Shown: in pieces, positions 35,643-44,191 of the stretch
Numbering within the stretch: position 1 is the stretch's first letter
How the letters are laid out: each line of letters starts with the position of its first letter
Assembly: GCF_900113665.1 (NCBI RefSeq)
Contig: NZ_FOQD01000002.1
Coordinates: 340,588 to 404,587 of the forward strand
Length of the DNA stretch: 64,000 nt
From: Planctomicrobium piriforme
Lineage (GTDB): Bacteria > Planctomycetota > Planctomycetia > Planctomycetales > Planctomycetaceae
Direction of reading: 5' to 3'
The notes under the pieces: model-generated
Told to the model about the DNA's origin: nothing
Databases searched by the model: none
The model's input: the letters and a program-made list of their open reading frames with translations, nothing else
Translations under genes and position numbers: made by a program

Positions 35643-36274
35643 AGGTTGGTCGCATTGCGGATGCCGTTGACCAGCGGACGGTCATCACCGCGCGTCGCCC
35701 GAATCCAGAATTGAAACCCGCTGCTGGCAGCAGCTTCGTGCCGATGAAAGGCCCCCCAGCGGTAGCGATACAGCGTGTCCGGCGGAACTGTCAGGATCGA
35801 GAGCCGGCCTGCGTCAATCTCCGCCTGCAGACGGACGTGACGCTCGTGGATCACTTGCAATGGCGGCGATTCAGGGTGCAGTTCTGCCTCGGTCCCATCG
35901 CCGATCAGAAACTCAATCCCGGTCGGCCCGCAGCAGCACGCGATGTGTTCGGCTGCACGCTGCAGATTGGACTGGCCTGTCACGCCGTCCGTTCGACCTG
36001 GAAACGGCTCGTGGCACCAGAACATCGGGCCTTGCCGAAACCCCGCTGGCAGCCACACAAGTGTGGAATCAATCACAAGGTGCCCGGCAATCCATTCATT
36101 TGGTAACGCGTCGAGAAAAGCCGTAGCAATGGGCCCTGCGGTTTCCCGTGCGAAATCCAGACCTGCGGCGAACAGCGGCGTCTCTTGCCGTGGATCGAGC
36201 TGCTCCACAGACAACCGCGCGAGAGGAGTCACGACTTCGCTTCGCGAGATTGGCTGCGTCATGACGTCTGCCAT
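35639..36274 (-). CDS. Diverged paralogue of the oxygenase-like protein downstream
   Basis: 211 residues aligned along most of their length with the product of 34929-35642: AFLDALPNEW against AFVEHLPEDW, DSTLVWLPAGF against RSKLAWLREGW, FWCHEPFPGRTDG against GWHSDMIPPRPDG, and WGAFHRHEAA against FGSFHRDARA. In the first metal site HxD is replaced by Cys-His-Glu (87-89), and the Arg after the distal His is Gln, so metal or co-substrate binding must differ. GAGAG precedes the ATG. The gene overlaps the PepSY gene by 16 bases and the next gene by 4, so all three should be co-translated. Confidence 0.72.
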   Translation of the reverse strand: MADVMTQPISRSEVVTPLARLSVEQLDPRQETPLFAAGLDFARETAGPIATAFLDALPNEWIAGHLVIDSTLVWLPAGFRQGPMFWCHEPFPGRTDGVTGQSNLQRAAEHIACCCGPTGIEFLIGDGTEAELHPESPPLQVIHERHVRLQAEIDAGRLSILTVPPDTLYRYRWGAFHRHEAAASSGFQFWIRATRGDDRPLVNGIRNATNL

Positions 36275-37413
36275 GGACTCTCTTTCGTGATCGGAGAACG
36301 AGTTTGCGTGCGCGAGCGATGCTTCCGCCGCCAGATCAGAAAGCCAGTGACGTACAGCGCCAGGGGGGCGAACCCTGTCACGAACGCCAGCCAGCGTCCC
36401 ACGAGGCCCAGGGCCTCCCCATTGTGCAGCGGGAGCTGCCAACTGATGAACGCGTCCGCGGCGGTTTGCTGTTTCGAATCTTTCACTCCCAGCACCGTCC
36501 CGCGATAAGGATCAATCCAGACACGGCTGCTCCCCAGACTGCGATTGGCATCGCCCGGCTGCCAGAACCGAACGACAAAGGTTCCTTCCGGCGTCGATGG
36601 GGGATGGAGCCGGCGGATGCGTCCCTTCGGGTAAAGATCGGTCACAATCTCCATCACGCGATCGGCACTGATACGGTCAACGCCGGCCATCGGAGTGGAT
36701 CGCGGCTGGGGGGCAGGCCGGGCATGCTCCGCCAGAATGAACTTCACACAGGGCGCAATCCAAGCAGGAAAAGTGAGATAGATCCCGGTGAACGCCATCA
36801 CGAGCAGCAGCGGGCTGTTGAAGATGCCCGTGACCTTGTGCAGGTCATAATTGAACAGCATCCCGGATCGAATGGAAAACGCCGAGCGCCAACTGTGTCT
36901 CCAGAGCGGCCACCACAACAGTATGCCGCTGATGACGGAGAGCATCAGCACAATTCCGGCTATGCCGACGATTGTCTCTCCAGTATGTCCCGCGAGTAAT
37001 TCAGTATGAAGTTTGAAAATCCACGTCATCAGGTCTGCACCGTGGACCCGTTGTCCAGTGATCACGGTGCGAAAGGGATCGACGTAAACTTTGGTCAACT
37101 GGGGCGCCGACTTGGTCCCGGTTTGGAACCACACCGTCCAGATTCCATTCACTGATCGGGGAAAGTCGACAAAGCTGATCTTTCCGGTTTGAGCCGCGGT
37201 TGAGTTTTGCGCGGCGGAGAGAACTTCTTCGAGGCTGCACCGCGATTCGTTGGGGACGGTTCGAAAGATCTGCGGATTGAGCTGCTCATCGATCATGGAT
37301 CGAAAAACCAGCACGCTCCCGGTCAGGCTGGTCAGAGCCAGCAACAAGCCCACGGTCACACCCAGCCAGCGATGTGTCAGCAGCCAGATCTTTCGAAATG
37401 TTCTCCGGCGCAT
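36259..37413 (-). CDS. PepSY-associated membrane protein (PiuB-like, iron-regulated type)
   Basis: 384 residues with four main membrane segments: THRWLGVTVGLLLALTSLTG near the start, GIVLMLSVISGILLWWP, SPLLLVMAFTGIYLTF and WLAFVTGFAPLALYVTGFLIW at the end. Conserved family points are HRWLG, the FKLHTELL stretch and NYDLHKVTGIF, whose histidines probably bind haem. Members are iron-repressed inner-membrane proteins (PiuB, FhuF-like settings) thought to reduce ferric siderophores. ATG at 37413 has GTGAGAG upstream; the TTG at 37431 is less likely. It heads a three-gene operon with the two oxygenase-like genes. Confidence 0.92.
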   Translation of the reverse strand: MRRRTFRKIWLLTHRWLGVTVGLLLALTSLTGSVLVFRSMIDEQLNPQIFRTVPNESRCSLEEVLSAAQNSTAAQTGKISFVDFPRSVNGIWTVWFQTGTKSAPQLTKVYVDPFRTVITGQRVHGADLMTWIFKLHTELLAGHTGETIVGIAGIVLMLSVISGILLWWPLWRHSWRSAFSIRSGMLFNYDLHKVTGIFNSPLLLVMAFTGIYLTFPAWIAPCVKFILAEHARPAPQPRSTPMAGVDRISADRVMEIVTDLYPKGRIRRLHPPSTPEGTFVVRFWQPGDANRSLGSSRVWIDPYRGTVLGVKDSKQQTAADAFISWQLPLHNGEALGLVGRWLAFVTGFAPLALYVTGFLIWRRKHRSRTQTRSPITKESPWQTS

Positions 37414-37794
37414 GAACGCTCTCACGGGCAAAAATGACGCCCCTGAGCTGTGTGCTTCAGGGACGAACTGAAGTGCATGTTTTACTTCTTTTTATGCCGG
37501 CTGACCGCCTGACAGCGTGGCGAATATTTCGTCGAATGACGCAAGTCCTTGTCGAGTAATGCTTTTTGAAATGCTGTACTGGCCTTGCGAGAACAACTTT
37601 TGAGACTACCCTTTGCAGTTGAGACTGAGTTTCTGTGTCAAAACCTAACTTCCGGTGCCTGTCCGCGACAGTCCACGCCAACTCGCCACGCCCCCTGGTC
37701 CCACGTCGACAAGTGAAATTCCTGATGTCGACCCGCTCGCTCGTAACGACTCGAATTGCCGGCGAACGACCCCGCCCAATCAGAAAGAAATCAC
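37414..37794. other. Divergent promoter region of the putative iron locus
   Basis: These 381 bases lie between the leftward PepSY operon and the rightward DUF1559/ABC operon. No gene is seen. TGAGACT occurs twice in the same direction (37601-37607 and 37620-37626), the second as half of the Fur-like box listed separately. Short AT-rich stretches near 37560-37600 and 37470-37495 could hold promoter elements, but none could be fixed by eye. Confidence 0.5.
37619..37635. promoter_or_regulatory. Candidate Fur-type operator
   Basis: TGAGACT-G-AGTTTCT (37620-37634) is a 7-1-7 inverted repeat with five of seven pairs matching, in the layout of Fur family boxes. It sits between two divergent operons that both carry iron-transport-like genes, so one site could control both. 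The match is moderate and rests on inspection only. Confidence 0.4.
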
Positions 37795-38832
<1,038 letters not shown>

Positions 38833-38887
38833 TGCCGTTGCCTCTGGGAACACTCTTCGTATCGCGTCCAACTGCCGGACAGGAATC

Positions 38888-39367
38888 ATGACATTCAACA
38901 TACGGTTGGCAGGCTTGGCTTTGGTCGTCCTGACCTGGCACGGATGCGGAAAAGCCACCGAAAGCAATTGGCTCTCAACGCACCCTGCCCGTGGACAGGT
39001 GAAGATCAACGGCGTTCCCGCATGCGGCGCGATCGTCCGACTCTATCCCGTCAATCCACAGGCTGAAGACCGATCCCCTGTCGTTCCCACCGGACACGTC
39101 AAAGCAGACGGTTCCTTCGAACTCACGACCTATTCCACAGGCGACGGATCGCCTGCAGGAGACTACCGTGTCACTCTGGAATGGCCGGACCCGCAAGTGA
39201 ATGCCTCACGAGGCGCGATGCCTGAGGATCCTCCAGATCGCTTGAAGAGCCGGTTTCTCAAGCCTGAACGGTCCACTCTGAAAGTGCTGATTGCGGCCGG
39301 AAAAAATGAACTCGAGCCCATCGTGCTCGACAAGGTGGAGATTCTCGCTGGTTCCTCACTGAAATAG
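38888..39367 (+). CDS. Small planctomycete lipoprotein with transthyretin-like domain
   Basis: 159 residues. MTFNIRLAGLALVVLTWHGC ends in a lipobox-like site with Cys20, so it should be lipid-anchored. The mature part begins GQVKINGVPACGAIVRLYP, the form shared by many planctomycete lipoproteins of the carboxypeptidase-regulatory/transthyretin-like fold, followed by GSFELTTYSTGDGSPAGDYRVTLEW. CAGGAA stands right before the ATG. It lies 55 bases after the DUF1559 gene and 9 before the binding protein gene; such DUF1559-lipoprotein pairs are common in this phylum. Confidence 0.88.
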   Translation: MTFNIRLAGLALVVLTWHGCGKATESNWLSTHPARGQVKINGVPACGAIVRLYPVNPQAEDRSPVVPTGHVKADGSFELTTYSTGDGSPAGDYRVTLEWPDPQVNASRGAMPEDPPDRLKSRFLKPERSTLKVLIAAGKNELEPIVLDKVEILAGSSLK

Positions 39368-39376
39368 GCCGGCCCC

Positions 39377-40573
39377 ATGTTTCGCAAGACCGCACTGATT
39401 TGCCTGCCGCTCGCGGCCCTCGTTGTTCTGATTTCACTGTCGCTGGTTTCATCGTGGCCGGGAAACAGAACTTCGACGCAAAAAGAGATCCCGCCGCAGG
39501 AGCCGACACCGTCTGCTTTCAGGCAGCTCACCGATCTGGCAGGACGATCGGTCACACTGCCTGAGAACATCAACCGCTTCGTGCTGATGCGCGGGCTGGC
39601 CCTGTATGATCTGGCGGCTTTACTGGGCGACCAGCTCGACGAAAAACTGGTCGGATGGGATTCCTCGCTGCAGTCGAGCGATCGTGATGCTTACGACAAA
39701 TTCGTCGCACGATTCCCCGGACTGAAACAGATTCCCTTGCTCGGGGACTCACTACGCGACGGCGTCAGCGCGGAAGCAGTGCTCGCGCTGCAGCCGGATG
39801 TCGTCATCGCTGGCACGTATATGGTCGGACAGACCAAATGCCTGGAGCAATTGGAACAGGCGGGCGTGCCGGTGCTGTACCTCAACTCGGACGATCCCTT
39901 TCGAGATCCCCAAAAAAGCTTGTTGTTGCTCGGGAAAGTGTTTCAGCAGGAGCCGCGAGCCAGGGAAATCGTCGACTGGGTCGACCGGGAGTTCGCCGTC
40001 GTGCAGGAGCGGATGTCCGGGCTTGATGGGCCCATTCCGTCAATTTACGTCGAAGCAGGCACCTCTGGAGCTGGCCGCTATGGCAATACGTTCGGCAGTA
40101 ATCTGCAGGGACAACGGGTGAACTGGGGCAGCATTCTCAGTCAGCTTCGCTGCCAGAACGTGGCCAAAGATGTCTCAGGCGCGTACGGCATGGGGGTGAT
40201 TCAGCCGGAATTTCTGCTCACCTCCAACCCCAGCGTGATTGTCATTACCGGAGCCTGCTGGACTGCGCATCCAGAGAGTCTGCGGCTGGGATACGACGCT
40301 CGTCCTGAACCCGCCCTTGAGACATTGAGACAGTATGAAAATCGTCCCGGCTGGTCAGAACTGGATGCCATTCAGAACGGACGGCTGTATGGGCTCAATA
40401 CCCGACTGGGAAGTCACGTCACAGCCTTCGCGGCGGTCCAGCAACTCACGAAATGGTTGTATCCCCGCGAGTTCTCGGATCTGAATCCTCAACAGCGCTT
40501 GCAGGAATTTCACGAGCGGTTCATGCCCATCGAATACAGCGGCACATGGATGGTCGAACTGAAAGCCCCGTGA
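39377..40573 (+). CDS. FecB/BtuF-like periplasmic binding protein of an iron-type ABC importer
   Basis: 398 residues with an N-terminal signal or anchor helix (LPLAALVVLISLSLV) and no clear lipobox Cys. The mature part has the class III binding-protein layout: LTDLAGRSVTLPENINRFVL, LQPDVVIAGTYMVG, GVPVLYLNSDDPF with a long backbone helix, then PSVIVITGACW and the end YGLNTRLGSHVTAFAAVQQL and LYP. Partners for siderophore, haem or cobalamin uptake use this fold; the substrate cannot be fixed. It overlaps the permease start by four bases (GTGA), showing coupled translation. Confidence 0.92.
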   Translation: MFRKTALICLPLAALVVLISLSLVSSWPGNRTSTQKEIPPQEPTPSAFRQLTDLAGRSVTLPENINRFVLMRGLALYDLAALLGDQLDEKLVGWDSSLQSSDRDAYDKFVARFPGLKQIPLLGDSLRDGVSAEAVLALQPDVVIAGTYMVGQTKCLEQLEQAGVPVLYLNSDDPFRDPQKSLLLLGKVFQQEPRAREIVDWVDREFAVVQERMSGLDGPIPSIYVEAGTSGAGRYGNTFGSNLQGQRVNWGSILSQLRCQNVAKDVSGAYGMGVIQPEFLLTSNPSVIVITGACWTAHPESLRLGYDARPEPALETLRQYENRPGWSELDAIQNGRLYGLNTRLGSHVTAFAAVQQLTKWLYPREFSDLNPQQRLQEFHERFMPIEYSGTWMVELKAP

Positions 40574-41619
40574 TATCGCAGGTCGTTCCGCGTGCCCCGC
40601 TTCACGTTTATCAGCGCAGGACGCGGCAGCGGTTCTGGCTGCTGGCGGGAGTCCTCCTCCTCACGGCCTGCTCTCTGGTTGTGGACGTGATGACGGGACC
40701 GGCCGCGCTCACGCCCCGGCAAATTTTCACGACGATCCTCCTCCCCGACGCCGTGAGCCGTTCCTCCCAAACAATCGTCTGGTCATTCCGCCTTCCGACC
40801 GCCTTTCTGGCGGTGGCTGTCGGTGCAGCACTGGGACTGGCCGGCGGGCAGATGCAGACGATTCTCAATAACCCCCTGGCGAGTCCCTACACGCTGGGAG
40901 TCTCGGCCGCAGCCAGCTTTGGGGCAGCACTTGTACTGGCATGTGGTGCGGGACAGTTCGGATTTGCTTCCACGCTGGCGATTCCAGCCGGAGCGTTTGC
41001 GGTCGCACTCGCGTGCTCGCTCGCCCTTTATTTCGTCAATCGCCTGCCAGGAAGCACTTCGGAAACGCTGCTTGTCGGGGGCGTTGCCCTGCATTTCCTC
41101 TTCAGTTCCGGCGTCGCACTGTTGCAATATCTCTCGTCCAACGATGTCCTGCAGGCGATCGTCTTCTGGACATTCGGCAGTCTCCAGGGAGCAACCTGGA
41201 CGAAGGTGACGCTCCTGGCAACAGCCTTTTGTTTGACGCTCGTGTTGACCTTTCCGCAGGTCTGGCAGCTCACTGCTTTGCAGTTGGGAAATGAGTACGC
41301 CCTGAGTCTCGGCGTCGATGTCGATCGCCTGAAATTGCGGACCATGCTGCTGATCTCCGTGCTGACCGCCACGGCGGTTTGTTTCACCGGGACCATCGGT
41401 TTCGTGGGTCTGGTCGCCCCGCATCTGGCGAGAAGGCTCGTCGGTGAAGACCAGCGATTTCTCCTGTTGATGTCAGCTGGCTGCGGCGCTCTGCTGGTCT
41501 CTGTCGCAGCGGTCCTCTGCAAGACTTTAGTGCCAGGTACGGTCTTTCCCATTGGCATCGTCACGGCCGCCATCGGAGCCCCGTTTTTCGCAATCCTGGC
41601 TTTTCGGAGTCCCCGATGA
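40570..41619 (+). CDS. FecCD-family ABC transporter permease
   Basis: 349 residues with about nine to ten membrane helices. Family marks are the N-terminal LTPRQIFTTILLP, WSFRLPTAFLAVAVGAALGL, GGQMQTILNNPLASPYTLGV, FWTFGSLQGATW, ALSLGVDVDRLKLR, and GTIGFVGLVAPHLARRLVG, which contains the ATPase-docking turn. The start is taken as GTG at 40570, overlapping the fecB-like stop; an ATG at 40546 within that gene is possible. One permease gene suggests a homodimer, as in BtuC/FhuB-type systems. Confidence 0.95.
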   Translation: MISQVVPRAPLHVYQRRTRQRFWLLAGVLLLTACSLVVDVMTGPAALTPRQIFTTILLPDAVSRSSQTIVWSFRLPTAFLAVAVGAALGLAGGQMQTILNNPLASPYTLGVSAAASFGAALVLACGAGQFGFASTLAIPAGAFAVALACSLALYFVNRLPGSTSETLLVGGVALHFLFSSGVALLQYLSSNDVLQAIVFWTFGSLQGATWTKVTLLATAFCLTLVLTFPQVWQLTALQLGNEYALSLGVDVDRLKLRTMLLISVLTATAVCFTGTIGFVGLVAPHLARRLVGEDQRFLLLMSAGCGALLVSVAAVLCKTLVPGTVFPIGIVTAAIGAPFFAILAFRSPR

Positions 41620-41637
41620 AGACGACCAGAAGTTCCA

Positions 41638-41731
41638 AGTCGTCAGTTTTCAGTTGTCAGTTTGAAAAGCCTGAAATGAACACGAGTTGTATTTCCTCAA
41701 TTGAATTGGTCTGAACTGAAAACTGATGACT
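41638..41731. repeat. Inverted-repeat element between permease and ATPase genes
   Basis: Two arms of 18 bases (41638-41655 and 41714-41731) match as reverse complements with one mismatch; the core TCAGTTTTCAGTT/AACTGAAAACTGA is perfect. The arms are built from CAGTTTT-type short units. The element fills the only wide gap in an otherwise tight ABC operon, and an ATG in the right arm (41726) is in frame with the ATPase gene. It looks like a small non-autonomous palindromic element of the kind seen in cyanobacteria and planctomycetes. Confidence 0.65.
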
Positions 41732-41749
41732 GAAAACTTGTTACTACCG

Positions 41750-42535
41750 ATGGCGACCTTGCAGGCGAACGACGTGGGCTTCTGTTATGGAACGCGACGC
41801 GTCCTCCACAACGTCAATCTCATGCTCGAACCCGGCGTGACGGCACTGGTGGGACCAAACGCGGCCGGGAAATCGACGCTCCTCAAATGCCTGTGCGGCC
41901 AGTTGTCGCCGAAAGGGGAAATCACCCTGGACGGGCAGTCGCTTCGCGGACTTTCACGCCGCGATCTTTCCAGACAGATCGGCTATCTCCCGCAAACTCA
42001 AATGCAGCGGAGCCGATTCACAGTCTTTGAGACGATCCTCCTGGGACGGCTGCACGAGTTGGGCTGGCGCGCTTCCCAGTCAGAGATCGAGCGCGTGCAT
42101 GACGTCCTGGAAGAAACATCGCTGACTTCGCTCGCTGACCGTGAGACCAGCGAATTGAGCGGCGGACAAATTCAAATGGTCGCCATCGCACAAGCTCTTG
42201 TTCGGGAACCTTCGGTCCTCCTCCTGGACGAACCAACCTCGAATCTGGATCTTCGCCGCCAACTCGAAGTCTGTTCTCGTATCCGACATCTCACCGCTGC
42301 TCGCGGCGTCTGCACGCTGATGGCGATGCACGATTTGAATCTGGCCGCCCGTTATGCCGACCACGTTCTGGTTCTGAGGGAAGGGACGCCCTACGCCAAT
42401 GGAACTCCTGCTCAGGTGCTGACAGAGACCATGCTTGAGGAGGTTTATCAAGTGGCCGCTCAGGTGACCCTCGGTGCGAACGGGCATCCTTCAATCGTGA
42501 TTCAAGGTCCAAGCGATGAGAGCGGCGAAATTTGA
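41750..42535 (+). CDS. FecE-like ABC transporter ATP-binding protein
   Basis: 261 residues: Walker A GPNAAGKST, Q-loop GYLPQTQMQ, signature LSGGQIQ (a variant of LSGGQ), Walker B VLLLDEPTSNLD and the H-loop MAMHDLNLAARYADHV. These are the marks of the FecE/BtuD branch serving FecCD permeases. ATG at 41750 is taken as start because the family usually begins this close to the first strand; ATG at 41726, inside the inverted repeat, would add eight residues. Neither has a good ribosome site, so the repeat may have disturbed the original leader. Confidence 0.94.
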   Translation: MATLQANDVGFCYGTRRVLHNVNLMLEPGVTALVGPNAAGKSTLLKCLCGQLSPKGEITLDGQSLRGLSRRDLSRQIGYLPQTQMQRSRFTVFETILLGRLHELGWRASQSEIERVHDVLEETSLTSLADRETSELSGGQIQMVAIAQALVREPSVLLLDEPTSNLDLRRQLEVCSRIRHLTAARGVCTLMAMHDLNLAARYADHVLVLREGTPYANGTPAQVLTETMLEEVYQVAAQVTLGANGHPSIVIQGPSDESGEI

Positions 42536-42559
42536 TTGCCGGGATGACTGCCGAATTCC

Positions 42560-43879
42560 ATGATCTACAAATTCTATCTGTATTCGATCTTCAAGAACCT
42601 GCGGTTCGCGGACCCCTTTCTCGTGATTTACTTCATGGATCTGGGACTGTCGTATGCAGTCATCGGCTTGCTCCTGGGATTGCAGCATCTGTCGACGGTG
42701 TTGCTGGAATTTCCCTCGGGGATTCTGGCGGACGGCTGGGGACGCTGTCGGGCCACCAGCTTGTGTTTCGTTTTCTATGGGTTGTCATTCGCTGGTTTCG
42801 CCATGACGGGGCGCTGGCCTGATGTGCCTGTGGTTTATTGGCTCGGCGTGTGCCTGGCGTTTTTTGCACTGGCGGAAGCTCTCAGAACTGGCAGCCATAA
42901 GGCCATCATGCTCGACTACCTCGATTCGATCGATCACTCGAATCGTGCGACGTGGCTGATCGGGCGGACCCGGGCGGTGTCGAAATACACCTCGGCAACC
43001 GCTGCGATCAGCGGCGGGATCATTCTCTCGTGGACCGGTCACTATGCCGTGCTGTTCGCACTCTCGGCCGTCGCGGCCCTGTGCGGATGCATTTTACTGC
43101 TGACCTATCCGCGGGAACTGGAGGGAAATGCATGGCGGGCACGGCAGCAGCCTGCAACGAGCGCCGAGGCCGTTCCCTATCAATCGCTCCGTCTCATGTG
43201 GCGACATCCTGAATTCTGGCCTCTCTTTCTTCAATCCGTCCTGTTTGAGAGCCAGCTCAAGATTGTCCTCAAATACTTCACGCAGGCGTTTCTCAAGACG
43301 GGGCTGGCGATCCTGGGAATTGCGGTGATCGCTCCCGCCGGTGCGACAGGCATCGAGCGACTCGGGGCGTTCGGAGTGGGCCTCAATGAATTTGTACGAG
43401 ACGCGCTGGGAGGTCTGGGAGCCCGCGGCAGCGCCAACTTCGAACGGCGCTGTCTCACTTCCGTCACTGCCCTGAATCGCATTTATTTCGCCAGCTTGAT
43501 CGTGATCGTGGGACTGGCGCTGTGTTCGTTGTCGCTGCAGTGGGGACTGATTCCCGGCGTCGTGCTGATCTCGCTGCTGACGGTCCTTCAGAACTTGCGT
43601 CGACCCATTTTTGTCAGCGCGTTGAATACGCGAATGGAAAAGTCGCAGCGCGCGTCTGTGCTTTCTTTTGAAAGCGTCTGCCGGGCATCCACAATCGCCT
43701 GTCTGTTGCCTGCCTTCGGGTGGCTTGCCGACCACTACGGATTGATCGCCGTGTGGGGGTTTGCCAGCCTGATGCTGCTCCTCGGCGGCTTCATCAGACT
43801 CAATCCCGAATCAGCCCGTTCCTCTCAGGCATTGTCCGTCACTGTCGCTGCCTCAACGGTCGTTGAACACTCAGCATGA
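42560..43879 (+). CDS. MFS transporter, possibly siderophore or drug exporter
   Basis: 439 residues with about eleven to twelve membrane helices. The loop after the second helix, GILADGWGRCRATSL, is the usual D-x-x-x-GRxx MFS motif in modified form, and FFALAEALRTGSHKAIMLDYL in helix four is typical of a group often labelled as export carriers. It starts 24 bases after the ATPase gene and is probably the last gene of the operon. In iron-uptake loci such carriers often export a siderophore or import a ferric complex, but no siderophore synthesis gene lies in the window. Confidence 0.88.
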   Translation: MIYKFYLYSIFKNLRFADPFLVIYFMDLGLSYAVIGLLLGLQHLSTVLLEFPSGILADGWGRCRATSLCFVFYGLSFAGFAMTGRWPDVPVVYWLGVCLAFFALAEALRTGSHKAIMLDYLDSIDHSNRATWLIGRTRAVSKYTSATAAISGGIILSWTGHYAVLFALSAVAALCGCILLLTYPRELEGNAWRARQQPATSAEAVPYQSLRLMWRHPEFWPLFLQSVLFESQLKIVLKYFTQAFLKTGLAILGIAVIAPAGATGIERLGAFGVGLNEFVRDALGGLGARGSANFERRCLTSVTALNRIYFASLIVIVGLALCSLSLQWGLIPGVVLISLLTVLQNLRRPIFVSALNTRMEKSQRASVLSFESVCRASTIACLLPAFGWLADHYGLIAVWGFASLMLLLGGFIRLNPESARSSQALSVTVAASTVVEHSA

Positions 43880-43898
43880 CATCGTCAAGTTGACGATG
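43880..43898. terminator. Perfect 9-1-9 palindrome after the MFS gene
   Basis: CATCGTCAA-G-TTGACGATG begins one base after the stop codon of the MFS gene. It could fold as a hairpin in the mRNA or serve as a protein binding site. No T-run follows, so termination is only one reading. The 293 bases from here to the giant gene on the other strand show no other feature. Confidence 0.4.
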
Positions 43899-44191
43899 CA
43901 GGCCTCCCCCGAGAGCTTTTGCGGATTGCCTGAGACCTGAGGGCGAAACGCAGACGCAGGCTGTGACCGTTTTCTTTGTCCAGGCGAGTCAGCAACGTCC
44001 GATCGAGGTTGGTCACGGAGTTCGAAGGGGAGGGTCTGGCAAGCGGGTTGAAGCCGACGTGATGTCCAGCTCGCTGACGACTCGAAAGCGGTCGTACCCT
44101 GCCCCGTTGCTTGCAGACATTGGCCCCGCTGGGCATTCACTGGGGCGACATGATTGTGCCGGCAGTGAGGGCACCTCGGTCTTCGCCTTTT

